A DNA stretch of 64,000 nt. It comes from Natrinema mahii (GTDB lineage: Archaea > Halobacteriota > Halobacteria > Halobacteriales > Natrialbaceae). The translations under genes were made by a program, and so were the position numbers. Shown in pieces: positions 7,020-15,927 of this stretch. Every line of letters begins with the position of its first letter. The first letter of the stretch is position 1. The stretch covers positions 1-64,000 of the forward strand of contig JHUT02000006.1 in assembly GCA_000690595.2 (NCBI GenBank), written 5' to 3'. The notes under the pieces were generated by a model, which did no database searches, was not told where the DNA came from, and saw only the letters and a list, made by a program, of their open reading frames with translations.

Positions 7020-8500
7020 GCCTGCTGTCCCGGCTCGTCGGCTGGATCAAACGGCGGTTGGCCCCGGTCTCCGGGCTGTTCAAGGGTCGCGAGGAGTTCG
7101 ACCTGACCGAGGGCGGAATCGCAAAGCCGCTGTTCTATCTCTCGCTGCCGATCATCGTGACGAACCTGTTGCAGACCGCCTACAACCTCATCGACACGTT
7201 CTGGCTGGGCCAGTACAGCACCGAGGCCTTGGCGGCGATCAGCTTCGCGTTCCCGATGGTCTTTCTGCTCATCTCGGTCGGGATGGGGCTCTCGGTGGCC
7301 GGCAGCGTTCTCGTCGCCCAGTACATCGGTGCCGACGAGGAGTCAGACGCCGAGTACGCCGCCTCCCAGACCGTCGCGCTGTCGTTGCTCGCGGCGCTGC
7401 TACTTGGCGTCGTCGGCTACGTCTTCGTCGAGGAACTGCTCGGCCTGCTCGGTGCCTCCGAGGCCGTGTTGCCGCTGGCGACCGACTACATGCAGGTCAT
7501 CTCGCTCGGGATGCCCTTCATGTTCGGGTTCTTCGTCTTCATCGCCTTGATGCGCGGGTACGGCGACACGATCACGCCGATGCTCGTGATGTTCGGCTCG
7601 GTTCTGCTCAACGTGATCCTCGACCCGTTCATGATCTTCGGCTGGGGGCCGTTCCCCGAACTCGGGATCGAGGGGGCGGCGATCGCGACGGTCTTCTCGC
7701 GCTCGCTCGCGCTCGTGGTCGGGCTGGCCATCATGTTCAGCGGCGTCCGGGGCGTCCGGATCCGACTGGCCCAGATGCGGCCCGACCTCTCGTTCGCGAA
7801 GAAGCTCGTGAGCATCGGCTTCCCCGCCTCGATCGAGGGGATGGGTCGGGCGCTGTCGATCAACCTCCTGCTGGTGATCGTCGCGTTCTTCCCGGACACG
7901 GTCGTGGCGGCCTACGGAATCGGGACCCGCGTCTTCTCGGTCATCTTCCTGCCGGCGATCGCGGTCGCCCGCGGCGTCGAGACGATGACCGGACAGAACG
8001 TCGGCGCGGGCAAACCCGAGCGGGCGAAAGCCGCGGCGGACTTCGCCGCCCGGACGATGTTCGTCGTCCTCGGGGCGATGGGCGTCGTGGCGTGGCTCGC
8101 CGCGGAGCCGATCACCGCCGCGTTCACCGACAATCCAGAGGTCATCGAGATCGGGACGACGTTCATCCGGTACGTCGCCCCCTCCTTCGGCTTCATCGGC
8201 GTGATGCGGGCCTACAACGGCAGCTTCCGAGGGACCGGCAAGACCCTGACCGCGGCCGCGATCGTCATCGTGATCTACGCGCTCGTGCGGCTCCCGATCG
8301 CCTACGGCCTCGCGACGACCTACGACTATCGGGGGATCTGGGTCGCCTTCGCCGTCTCGAACGTCGTCGGTGCGGCGCTGGCCTACGGCTGGTACCGCCG
8401 CGGCACGTGGCGGGACGCCGACGTCACCGACGATCCGATGGCCCCCGCCTCCGGCGACGACCTCGAGGTCGGCGAGGCCGACGCGAGTATCGACGACTAA
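7016..8500 (+). CDS. MATE family efflux transporter
   Basis: 494 residues with twelve hydrophobic segments and the MATE signature features: the N-terminal GIAKPLFYLSLPIIVTNLLQ helix, NLIDTFWLGQY, and the second-half repeat FPASIEGMGRALSINLLLV with GVETMTGQNVGAGKPERA. It would export cationic drugs or metabolites in exchange for Na+ or H+. The cytoplasmic ends are charged, with an acidic tail after the last helix. The start overlaps the upstream TetR gene by four bases. The next gene (YcaO) starts 72 bases on and is likely separate. Confidence 0.92.
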   Translation: MSLLSRLVGWIKRRLAPVSGLFKGREEFDLTEGGIAKPLFYLSLPIIVTNLLQTAYNLIDTFWLGQYSTEALAAISFAFPMVFLLISVGMGLSVAGSVLVAQYIGADEESDAEYAASQTVALSLLAALLLGVVGYVFVEELLGLLGASEAVLPLATDYMQVISLGMPFMFGFFVFIALMRGYGDTITPMLVMFGSVLLNVILDPFMIFGWGPFPELGIEGAAIATVFSRSLALVVGLAIMFSGVRGVRIRLAQMRPDLSFAKKLVSIGFPASIEGMGRALSINLLLVIVAFFPDTVVAAYGIGTRVFSVIFLPAIAVARGVETMTGQNVGAGKPERAKAAADFAARTMFVVLGAMGVVAWLAAEPITAAFTDNPEVIEIGTTFIRYVAPSFGFIGVMRAYNGSFRGTGKTLTAAAIVIVIYALVRLPIAYGLATTYDYRGIWVAFAVSNVVGAALAYGWYRRGTWRDADVTDDPMAPASGDDLEVGEADASIDD

Positions 8501-8572
8501 CGCGGCGGCCGACGACTGAGCCCGCGACACTCGAGCGGGGCGTTTTTCCCGGCCGCGCGAGCAGCTAGGGGT

Positions 8573-10336
8573 ATGCAAATCCACGTCGTGGGTGACGATC
8601 CGGTCCGCGAGGCGGTCGTCACTGCGCTCGAAGACGTCGACGTCGGCGTCCGGGAGGCCGAAGCGTCGGCGATCGGCGACGCTCGGTTCGCGGTCGTCAG
8701 CGATGTCGCCGGCGCGGCGACGTTCGAACGGGCGAACGAAGCCGCACGAGCGGGAGATACCCCCTGGATCGCCGTCGAGATCGGCGGCGTCGGCGGCTAC
8801 CCGATCCCGGCGGTCGACGCCGCTGTCTCCGGGTTCGCCCCCGCCACCGCCTGTTTCGACTGTCTGCGCGCCCGCGTCGCGTCCCACCTCGAGGAACGGG
8901 CCGACGCTCCGGGCGCTGATCGGAGCGCGGCTCGGCTGGCCGGTGCCGTCGCCGGCCGGGAGTGCGTGCGCGTCCTCTCGGGCGACGAGCGCTCGATTAT
9001 CGGCGCGGTTCGGGAACTGCCCTACGCTCGCCGCGAACTGCTGCCGGCCCCCGGCTGTGAGTGTGCCGGCGGCGAGCGGGACCGAACGCTCGAGCGCGAC
9101 GACGCGGATTCGCTCGGCCTCGAGGCGGCCGTCGAGGCCGCCGAGCGGGCGATCGACGACCGGATCGGCCCGGTCGGGAGTATCGCCGAGGTCGAGTCGT
9201 TCCCGTCGCCGTACTACCTCGCGACGGTCGCGGACACGACCGCCTACAGCGACGCGAGCGCGCCGCGACAGGCCGCCGGCGTCGCCGACGACTGGAACGC
9301 CGCGCTGATGAAGGCCGTCGGCGAGGGCCTCGAGCGCTACTGTGCCGGCGTCTATCGCGAGCCGGACTTCGTCCGCGCGAGCGAGGGCGACCTCGAGAAT
9401 CCGGTCCCACCGACGGACTTGGTCCGGCCCGACGACGGCCCCGTCTACGACCCCGCCGCCGAACACCGCTGGGTTCCCGGCGAGAACCTCGCGACCGGCG
9501 AGCAGGTCCACCTGCCGGCGGCTGCGATCCAGTTCCCCCAACCCGGCCCGGCGCTGGTCCCGCCGATCACGACCGGGCTGGGACTCGGCTCCTCGACGGC
9601 CGACGCGCTCGTCTCCGGGCTGACCGAGGTCGTCGAGCGCGACGCGACCATGCTCGCGTGGTACTCGACGTTCGACCCGCTCGGGCTGGCCGTCGACACC
9701 CCGGCGTTCGACCGCCTCGAGCGCCGCGCGGAGAGCCAGGGGCTGTCGGTGACGCCGCTGCTTGTGACCCAGGACGTCGACGTCCCCGTGGTGGCCGTCG
9801 CCGTCCACCGGGAGCCGGCCGTCCTCGGGGACGGTCCGGTCGCGCCCGACGACGACGCGTGGCCGGCCTTTGCCGTCGGCTCGGCGGCGGGTCTCGACGC
9901 CGGCGCAGCCGCGACGGCGGCCCTCGAAGAGGCGCTCCAGAACTGGATGGAACTGCGGAGCCTCGGCTCAGACGAGGCCGATTCGGCGGGCGGCGAGATC
10001 GGCACCTACGCCGCGTTCCCGGAGCGGGCGCGATCGTTCGTCGACACCGAGTCGACGGTGCCGGCCGAGAGCGTCGGCCCCGATCCCGTCCCGACCGGTC
10101 GCGACCGGCTCGAGGCGCTGGTCGATCGGGTCGCCGATGCGGGACTGACGCCCCACGCGGCGCGGCTGACGACCCGGGACGTCGAACGGCTCGGGTTCGA
10201 GGCCGTTCGTGTCGTCGTCCCCGGCGCGCAACCGCTGTTTACCGACGCGCCGTACTTCGGCGACCGCGCCGAGACGGTGCCCGCGGACCTCGGCTTCGAA
10301 CCGCGCCTCGAGCGGCCGTTCCACCCCTACCCCTGA
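8573..10336 (+). CDS. YcaO family protein with E1-like N-terminal domain
   Basis: 587 residues. The first ~170 resemble the E1-like/TOMM cyclodehydratase partner domain, with a tetracysteine pair (CFDCLR near 98 and CEC near 163) suited to zinc. The rest is a YcaO domain: the ATP/Mg motifs include ALMKAVGEGLERYC near 245 and LTEVVERDATML near 350. The protein ends in RPFHPYP, a PxP-type C-terminus as in azoline-forming YcaO enzymes. YcaO proteins use ATP to activate backbone amides (azolines, thioamides). No precursor peptide, dehydrogenase or TfuA partner was found next to it, so the substrate is unknown. Confidence 0.85.
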   Translation: MQIHVVGDDPVREAVVTALEDVDVGVREAEASAIGDARFAVVSDVAGAATFERANEAARAGDTPWIAVEIGGVGGYPIPAVDAAVSGFAPATACFDCLRARVASHLEERADAPGADRSAARLAGAVAGRECVRVLSGDERSIIGAVRELPYARRELLPAPGCECAGGERDRTLERDDADSLGLEAAVEAAERAIDDRIGPVGSIAEVESFPSPYYLATVADTTAYSDASAPRQAAGVADDWNAALMKAVGEGLERYCAGVYREPDFVRASEGDLENPVPPTDLVRPDDGPVYDPAAEHRWVPGENLATGEQVHLPAAAIQFPQPGPALVPPITTGLGLGSSTADALVSGLTEVVERDATMLAWYSTFDPLGLAVDTPAFDRLERRAESQGLSVTPLLVTQDVDVPVVAVAVHREPAVLGDGPVAPDDDAWPAFAVGSAAGLDAGAAATAALEEALQNWMELRSLGSDEADSAGGEIGTYAAFPERARSFVDTESTVPAESVGPDPVPTGRDRLEALVDRVADAGLTPHAARLTTRDVERLGFEAVRVVVPGAQPLFTDAPYFGDRAETVPADLGFEPRLERPFHPYP

Positions 10337-10404
10337 CCGGCCGCGATCTCGCTGTCCGCGATCGGTCGCTCCCGCCGAAAAGAGGATACCGAGCGCGTCG
10401 TCGG

Positions 10405-10935
10405 CTATACTGAGTCGCCGTCGTCGGTCGTTCCGTTCGTTTCGGTCGCGTTCGTCGGGTCGCCGTCGCTCACGTTCGATCCGTTCCCGGCGGGGCCGTC
10501 CGGCGGTTCGGACGGCGGTTCCGGCTGTCCCTCGACCTCGTCGCTGCGGTCGATGTCTAGGATCAGGTCGTCGTCGGTGATCCGAACGGTCACGAGTTCG
10601 GTGGCGGGCCTGAGCATCGTCTTTCGACTCGTCCGCTCGCTGTCCGCGTCGACGAACTTGGTCACCCGAAAGCTCTGCTCGACCGCGTCGAGATGCGGTG
10701 CCGACACCCGCTGGTCGGGCGTGACGGTGTAGCTCTCGTCGTAGGTCTGTCGGTCGGTCCCGGATTCGTAGGCCTCGAGGACGACGTTGTAGTGGCGGTC
10801 GGCCTCGCTTTCGATCTCGATCGGAATCAGTCCCTGGAAACTGCCCTGATAGTGCTCCCGCAGGGTATCGAGACAGCCCGACAGTCCGGCGACGGCGGTC
10901 ACCCCGGCGGTTCGAAGTACCGTACGGCGGTTCAC
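10405..10935 (-). CDS. Tat-exported lipoprotein, haloarchaeal, unknown function
   Basis: 176 residues beginning MNRRTVLRTAGVTAVAGLSGC: twin arginines, a hydrophobic stretch and a lipobox Cys at residue 21, so a membrane-anchored outer-face protein. The mature part has beta-strand character (HYNVVLEAYESG, VTVRITDDDLILDID), like other small haloarchaeal lipoproteins. It ends in a Pro/Gly/Asn/Thr-rich linker (EPPSEPPDGPAGNGSN...), probably disordered and glycosylatable. It is convergent with the YcaO gene and divergent from the cupin gene. Confidence 0.75.
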   Translation of the reverse strand: MNRRTVLRTAGVTAVAGLSGCLDTLREHYQGSFQGLIPIEIESEADRHYNVVLEAYESGTDRQTYDESYTVTPDQRVSAPHLDAVEQSFRVTKFVDADSERTSRKTMLRPATELVTVRITDDDLILDIDRSDEVEGQPEPPSEPPDGPAGNGSNVSDGDPTNATETNGTTDDGDSV

Positions 10936-11065
10936 GTGGCCATCTCAGGGTCGGACGACCGTATGCGTTACTCTTCGACAACGGACCGGCTGGGGTCCCG
11001 CAGGTCCGAACGTGACAGAGATCGACACCCGCGGCCTTTTTGGTTCACTATCCTCACGTTCAGGT

Positions 11066-11545
11066 ATGGAGAAAACAGCGATCGACGACGTCGAGATCGA
11101 AGTCAACCCGATGGACGTCCACTCGGTCAGGCGGCCGATCTCGGACGCGCTCGGCTTTACCGACTTCGCGATGAACTACTTCGAACTCGAGCCCGGCGAG
11201 TCGTTCTCCGGCGGGATGCACACCCACCACGACCAGGAGGAGGTCTTCTACGTGCAGGACGGCACCGCGACCTTCGACACGGAGGAGGGCGAAGTCATCG
11301 TCGACGCAGGCGAGGTGATCCGGTTCGAGCCCGGTGACTTCCAGACCGGCTACAACGATACCGACGAGCAGGTCGTCGGCTTCGCCTTCGGCGCGCCCAA
11401 ATCGAAACACGACTGGGACCAGCTCGAGTCGCTGGTCTACTGTCAGGAGTGCGAGGAGGAGATCGGGCACGGCCTCGAACTCACCGACGAGGGGAGCTTC
11501 CGTCTGACCTGTACCGAATGTGGCAACACGTTCGTTCCGCCATAA
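11066..11545 (+). CDS. Cupin domain protein with C-terminal zinc ribbon
   Basis: 159 residues from the ATG at 11066 (MEKTAIDDVEIEVNPMD); an upstream GTG in frame is less likely because a TATA-like box sits at about 11036, the leaderless distance. The cupin barrel shows the metal-binding motif GGMHTHHDQEEVFYVQDG and the second motif GEVIRFEPGDF. After residue 120 come CQEC and CTECG pairs that form a zinc ribbon, an unusual addition to a one-domain cupin and suggestive of nucleic-acid or protein contacts. No substrate can be assigned. Confidence 0.82.
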   Translation: MEKTAIDDVEIEVNPMDVHSVRRPISDALGFTDFAMNYFELEPGESFSGGMHTHHDQEEVFYVQDGTATFDTEEGEVIVDAGEVIRFEPGDFQTGYNDTDEQVVGFAFGAPKSKHDWDQLESLVYCQECEEEIGHGLELTDEGSFRLTCTECGNTFVPP

Positions 11546-11684
11546 CGGGGCGACACGGCGATTTAGTGCCGGCGTGAACTCGGCGGTCGACCCCGCCGAT
11601 GACGCTCGTTCTCACCGATCCGGGTACTTTCGCTCCCGAGGGAAGAGGGGAAAATTGTTCACTGGGGGCTGAGAGTATCGACGT

Positions 11685-12296
11685 ATGGCTGCACAAGAGG
11701 GTTCGACCGTCGATATCGACACGTCACTGTTCATCACCGTCTCCGGACCGCCGGGCTGTGGAGCGACGACGCTGTGTGAACAGCTCGCCGACGCGATCGG
11801 CTGTCCCTACGTCTCCGGCGGCGAGGTCTTCCGGGAACTCGCCGAGGACCGCGACATGAGCCTCAACCAGCTCATCGCCAAGGCCGACGAGTCCGACGAG
11901 ATCGACCGCGCACTCGACCAGCGACTCCAGCAGATCGCCGAGAAGTGGGGCATGTCGAACAAGCCATTCATCCTCGAGTCGCGGCTCGCGGGCTGGATCG
12001 CCGGCGACCGCGCCGACCTGCGGCTCTGGCTCGACGCGCCGGAAGCCGTTCGCCTCGAGCGCATCGACGACCGCATCGAGACCGAGGCGGAGATGCGGGT
12101 CCGCGAGGTCAGCGAGGCTGGCCGCTACGAATCCTACTACGAGATCGATATCGACGACCGGGAGTTCTACGACCTCCACATCAACACGGCCCGCTGGAGC
12201 AAGCGCGCCGTCTTTACCCTCGTCCGGGCCGCGATCGAGGAGTACGACCCCGAGATCGACGAAGGGGCGTTCCGGACGCCCCCGATGGACCCGTAA
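11685..12296 (+). CDS. cmk: Archaeal cytidylate kinase (CMP/dCMP kinase)
   Basis: 203 residues. The P-loop GPPGCGATT (residues 21-29) and the NMP-binding region CPYVSGGEVFRELAEDRDMSLNQL match the short archaeal cytidylate kinases, which convert (d)CMP to (d)CDP with ATP. The lid-like segment and the Arg-rich R-L-E-R-I-D-D-R-I follow LWLDAPEAVRLER. Length is typical for the family. It is preceded by a plausible TATA region around 11655. It converges on the IMP dehydrogenase gene, leaving only four bases between the two stop codons. Confidence 0.85.
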   Translation: MAAQEGSTVDIDTSLFITVSGPPGCGATTLCEQLADAIGCPYVSGGEVFRELAEDRDMSLNQLIAKADESDEIDRALDQRLQQIAEKWGMSNKPFILESRLAGWIAGDRADLRLWLDAPEAVRLERIDDRIETEAEMRVREVSEAGRYESYYEIDIDDREFYDLHINTARWSKRAVFTLVRAAIEEYDPEIDEGAFRTPPMDP

Positions 12297-12300
12297 GCGA

Positions 12301-13803
12301 CTACTCGCTGTCAGGCGAGTAGTTCGGCGCTTCGTCGGTGATGACGACGTCGTGGGCGTGGCTCTCGGCCTGTCCGGCCGAGGAGACCCGGACGAACTCG
12401 CTGCGCTCTTTGAATTCGGGGATCGTCTCGGCACCGACATAGCCCATCCCCGACTGCATGCCGCCCGCGAGCTGGTGCAGTTCGGATTTGAGCGTTCCCT
12501 TGTAGGGGGTCGCCGCCTCGACGCCCTCGGGGACGTACTCGTCTTCCTCTTCGGGTTCGTCCTTGAGATAGCGATCACTGTCGCCCGATTTCATCGCCCC
12601 GACCGAGCCCATGCCGCGGTACTGCTTGTACTTCTTGCCGTTCATCGTGACGACGCGGCCGGGCGCTTCGTCGGTGCCGGCGAAGTACGAGCCCAGCATG
12701 ACCGCGTCCGCGCCGGCGGCGACGGCCTTGATCGCGTCGCCGGAGTACCGGATGCCGCCGTCGGCGATGACCGGCACGTCGTGTTCGGCCGCCACGTCCG
12801 CGACCTGTGCGACGGCCGTGATCTGGGGCATGCCGGAACCTGAGACGATGCGGGTCGTACAGATCGAGCCCGGCCCGATACCGACTTTCAGTCCGTCAGC
12901 GAAGTCGACGAGGTCCGCGGCCGCTTCGCGGGTGCCGATGTTCCCCACCACGACGTCCGCGTCGACGGACTCCTTGATGTCTCGCGCGCCGTCGATGACG
13001 TTCAGGTTATGCGCGTGCGCGGTGTCAATGAAGAGGACATCCGCGTCGGCCTCGTCGGCCGCGACCGCGCGGTCGTGTTCGAACGGGCTGACGGCGACGC
13101 CACAGCGAAGTCGGCCGTCCTCGTCGCGGACCGCATCGCCGTACTCGCGGCGCTGGAGGATGCCCTGCATCGTCACGAGTCCGACCAGCAAGTTCTCGTC
13201 GTCGACGACCGGGACGCGCTCGATCCGGTGTTCGTACATCAGCTCGAACGCCTCCCGGGCGTCGATGTCCTCGTGGGCCGTGATGACCTCGTCGGTCATC
13301 GCCTCGGTGACCGGGTCGTCCTCGTTGACCTCGAGGTGGGGCCGGATGTCCGTACTCGAGATGATCCCCAGAACTTCGCCGTTGGTGTTGACGACGGGCG
13401 CGCCACCGACGCCGTGGCGGGCCATCCGTTCGTCGACCTCGCGGACGGACATTTCGGGATCGGCGGTGACGACTTCGTCCAGCGGGATGATGAGTTCGTC
13501 CGCGCTCTTGACACGGCCGATCTCCTCGACCATCTCGTCGATGTTCATGTTTCGATGGAGGACGCCGAGCCCGCCGTGGCGGGCCATCGCGATCGCCATG
13601 TCGCTCTCCGTGACGGTGTCCATCGCCGCCGAGAGGATGGGCACCGAGAGTTCGACGTGTTTCGAGACGTGCGACGTGAGGTCGGCGTCGTCGGGTTCGA
13701 CGCGGCTCTCCTTGGGGCGGAGAAGGACGTCGTCGAACGTTAGCGCTTCCGGTACCTGCAGTTTCGAAGAATAGGGCTCGTGCTCGGGAACGTCGTTCGC
13801 CAT
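12301..13803 (-). CDS. guaB: IMP dehydrogenase
   Basis: 500 residues from the ATG at 13803 ([23 protein letters not shown]); further upstream codons are non-conserved. It oxidises IMP to XMP with NAD+, the committing step of GTP synthesis. Visible features: FDDVLLRP at the N-terminus, two CBS domains (about residues 95-215), the catalytic Cys loop [11 protein letters not shown] near residue 316, [13 protein letters not shown], the flap start ([10 protein letters not shown]), and the C-terminal [12 protein letters not shown]. Full length for the family. It converges with cytidylate kinase. Confidence 0.95.
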   Translation of the reverse strand: MANDVPEHEPYSSKLQVPEALTFDDVLLRPKESRVEPDDADLTSHVSKHVELSVPILSAAMDTVTESDMAIAMARHGGLGVLHRNMNIDEMVEEIGRVKSADELIIPLDEVVTADPEMSVREVDERMARHGVGGAPVVNTNGEVLGIISSTDIRPHLEVNEDDPVTEAMTDEVITAHEDIDAREAFELMYEHRIERVPVVDDENLLVGLVTMQGILQRREYGDAVRDEDGRLRCGVAVSPFEHDRAVAADEADADVLFIDTAHAHNLNVIDGARDIKESVDADVVVGNIGTREAAADLVDFADGLKVGIGPGSICTTRIVSGSGMPQITAVAQVADVAAEHDVPVIADGGIRYSGDAIKAVAAGADAVMLGSYFAGTDEAPGRVVTMNGKKYKQYRGMGSVGAMKSGDSDRYLKDEPEEEDEYVPEGVEAATPYKGTLKSELHQLAGGMQSGMGYVGAETIPEFKERSEFVRVSSAGQAESHAHDVVITDEAPNYSPDSE

Positions 13804-14296
13804 GTAAGCCGTCCGTGGTCCCGGGGGAAAAGCGTTGCGAGACAAATCCGGCTGTGAACGGTTGACGGGGCACTCAGCGGGCGATTCGCCGCGGCTCGGC
13901 CGTCGACCGCCGCCGGCCCGTTGCCCGTGTCCGTCCCGTCGTCTCTCGTTCGTGATCCCGTGACGAACGCCCACCGCGAGCGCAGATCTGTACGCTTTCG
14001 TCTGCATCTGTGCGTCGTTGGTGGAACGATCACCGAGTCGTGGAATCGGTTCTCACACAACGTTTATTGACAATCCCCCCGTCTTGCCGTGTATGTACGC
14101 TGTGAGTGCATTCGACGCCCGGACCGCCGGTCTGACGAGCTCCGACTCCGTCACGACGATGTTCGGGAATTTTACAGCGAAACTCACAGCTCGAGGCCCT
14201 AATCCGAATGCGATCGACTGGCCCACGGACCAGTCGGTACGGGACCGTCCGTCCTCTTACCCATCGGCCTCGGGTCACGGCCATCGACCCTGATCG
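13804..14296. other. Intergenic region with promoter and a doubtful 66-codon frame
   Basis: 493 bp between divergent guaB and the membrane gene at 14297. A good TATA-like box (aacgtttattgac) lies around 14057-14069, and the ATG at 14093, about 30 bases on, opens a 66-codon frame (MYAVSAFDARTAGLTSSDSV...) that stops three bases before the next gene. It could be a leader peptide or a chance frame; composition gives no strong support. A second AT-rich box (gggaattttacag) at about 14170 is another candidate promoter for 14297. Confidence 0.3.
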
Positions 14297-15178
14297 ATGA
14301 GTACGTCCCAACACCCGGTCGCGCTCCAGATGGAGCGCATCGTGGGGGGTGACGCCAGGCTGCTGGCGCTCGTAATGATGCTGCCGTTAGTCGACGGCGT
14401 CTTCCCCGCACTGATCCTGGCCGGCGCGCTCGACGAGCCGCTCGGAGCCCTCCAGGTCGGATTGCTGATCTTCGGTGGCAGCGCCACCGTCGCGGTCATC
14501 CTCGCGGAGATGGAGGGCTCTCCCCGCGAGCAGGCGGCGGTCGTCCTGCTGGTCGGGCTCCCGCTGATCCTGCTGGCGGCGGTGCAGGCGGCGCTGGCCC
14601 CGGCGATCGAGAGCGTCATCGACATCGGCATCTTCGAGCGGTTCGCGGCGCTGGTCATCGCCACGATCGCGGCCCAGACCGCCAGCGCGACCATCGGCGA
14701 GTACCTCCCCAACCCCGTCGTCGTCATCGGACTGGGGCTGGTCGCGAGCGTCAATCCCTCGGGGGCGTCGTTCGCGCTGCTGACCGATCCCGCCCTCGTC
14801 GCGAACGCGACGCTGGCGGCGGCCGTCGGCGTCGGCTTCGCGCTGATCATCGCGCTCTCGGGCCCCTACCTCCGGGAGTACATGGACATCGATCGGTTCC
14901 GCTTCGGCAGCGCCGTTGCCCTGGGCCTGCTCCCGCTGTCCCTGCTCGGGATGGCCTTCGGACAGGCCCCGCTGGCGGCCCTGATCGTCGCCGGCCTGTT
15001 CGCCGTCGACATCCCCTTCCGCGCGGGCGAGGACGAAGACTCGAGCGCCGACGGGAGCGCGGCCGCCAAGATAGACGCGCTGGCCGACGGCGGAGACACG
15101 ACGGAGTCACCGGCCGTCGACGGCGAGTCCGGGGGCGAAGACGGGACCGACGCCCCGGGCCGTGCCCCGTGGCTGTAA
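14297..15178 (+). CDS. Haloarchaeal integral membrane protein (DUF5794-like)
   Basis: 293 residues with about seven hydrophobic segments between residues 20 and 235, then a charged acidic tail of about 60 residues (EDEDSSADGSAAAKIDAL...). I associate the N-terminus (MERIVGGDARLLALVMMLPLVDGVFPALI) with the haloarchaeal DUF5794 family, from memory. The function is unknown. It sits alone between guaB and tRNA-Trp, with a promoter-like stretch about 125 bases upstream. Confidence 0.75.
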   Translation: MSTSQHPVALQMERIVGGDARLLALVMMLPLVDGVFPALILAGALDEPLGALQVGLLIFGGSATVAVILAEMEGSPREQAAVVLLVGLPLILLAAVQAALAPAIESVIDIGIFERFAALVIATIAAQTASATIGEYLPNPVVVIGLGLVASVNPSGASFALLTDPALVANATLAAAVGVGFALIIALSGPYLREYMDIDRFRFGSAVALGLLPLSLLGMAFGQAPLAALIVAGLFAVDIPFRAGEDEDSSADGSAAAKIDALADGGDTTESPAVDGESGGEDGTDAPGRAPWL

Positions 15179-15230
15179 GGCGATTCTGAATCGAAACCAC
15201 TTTAGGGACCATGGCCCAACGAAGACTCGA

Positions 15231-15405
15231 GGGGTCGTGGCCAAGCCAGGCATGGCGGCTGACTCCAGAGGCAACGCGCCCGGGACGACACTCCAGACTG
15301 ATATACTGATCGGGCACCTGATCAGTGTCCGTGTGATGACCCTCTGGAGTTCCGAGGCGCACCGGAGATATCAGTAGATCGGGGGTTCAAATCCCTCCGA
15401 CCCCA
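15231..15405 (+). tRNA. trnW: tRNA-Trp (CCA) with a 101-nt intron
   Basis: The acceptor stem GGGGTCG pairs with CGACCCC, with discriminator A at 15405. Exon 1 is 15231-15268 and ends at position 37; the anticodon CCA is at 15265-15267 in loop CTCCAG|A. The intron is 15269-15369 and exon 2 begins at 15370 (ATCAGT..., position 38). The T arm is GGGGGTTCAAATCCCTC. The intron position after 37 is the conserved place for haloarchaeal tRNA-Trp, removed by the bulge-helix-bulge endonuclease. CCA is not encoded. Its 3' end is partly duplicated 105 bases downstream. Confidence 0.96.
15269..15369 (+). ncRNA. tRNA-Trp intron, box C/D guide RNA
   Basis: The 101-nt intron holds a box C (GTGATGA, 15333-15339) and several CTGA candidates for box D (15297, 15305, 15318 region). 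It also has a terminal stem, ACTCCAG/CTGGAGT. In Haloferax and relatives this intron is known to circularise and to guide 2'-O-methylation of the tRNA-Trp itself (C34 and U39); the same is inferred here from position and boxes. Confidence 0.75.
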
Positions 15406-15927
15406 TACTTCTGTGCCGAACAACCTCGTGAGGCGCAGGTATGTAATTCGGTGGGATTTGAATCAGGGAGCAGCTTTGCTGCGACCGTGGTTCAAATCTC
15501 TCCGACCCCATATCCTCGCCGCTCGCGAGTTTGCGAGCGGCGCGTATTGGACGAGGTGAATTTGAACGAGACTGCGGTTCTGCGACCGTCCGGAGCAGGT
15601 TCGCAGGCGTTTTTCAAATCACTTCCTATCCGAAATAAAACCGCTGAGCGCCTTTTCTCGCGTTCTCGATACACTGTATTACGTACGCCCGACTGAGCCG
15701 CGGCTCCGTTGCTGGTATCGACGTGGCGGTTCCCGATCCGGAGACTTCCGAGGGCCGGCACGGGAAGAGGCCGATGCGTAGCGGGTTCGTCCGAACGAGC
15801 GAGTTGTACGATGTCGACAGCCGACCCCCATCCAGCCCACCGAGCGACCGACGCCGACGTTCGCCGTGCGCTCGAGGACCGAGCAGTCTGTACCGACAGC
15901 GGACAGTCCTCGAGCGGTATTGACCGA
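15406..15927. other. Intergenic region after tRNA-Trp with att-like sequence and a possible gene remnant
   Basis: 522 bp. It contains the partial copy of the tRNA-Trp 3' end (15489-15512). Small inverted repeats flank it, one around GAGCAGCTTTGCTGC at 15471-15485. An ATG at 15811 opens a GC-rich, haloarchaeal-looking start (MSTADPHPAHRATDADVRRAL) that runs into the AT-rich patch at about 15925 and loses coding character. That may be the 5' remnant of a gene cut by later insertion. No complete gene is evident. Confidence 0.4.
15489..15512 (+). repeat. Partial duplication of the tRNA-Trp 3' end (att-like)
   Basis: 24 bp identical at 23 positions to 15384-15407, the T-arm 3' half and acceptor 3' strand of tRNA-Trp plus two bases. 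The only difference is one C to T. Integrative elements that use tRNA 3' ends as attB leave such copies as the distal att site; here just 105 bp separates the two copies, so any element has been lost or the copy is an excision scar. Confidence 0.8.

Noticed and set aside
7400..9808. An 802-codon open frame on the minus strand
   Set aside because: It lies opposite the MATE and YcaO genes and has Arg/Asp/Gly-biased shadow composition; a product of GC-rich codon third positions.
15301..15340. tRNA-Trp intron sequence resembling the palindrome core (CTGATCAGTG)
   Set aside because: Only a short CTGATCAGTG-like match; no inverted arms of the dispersed element, so not a fifth copy.
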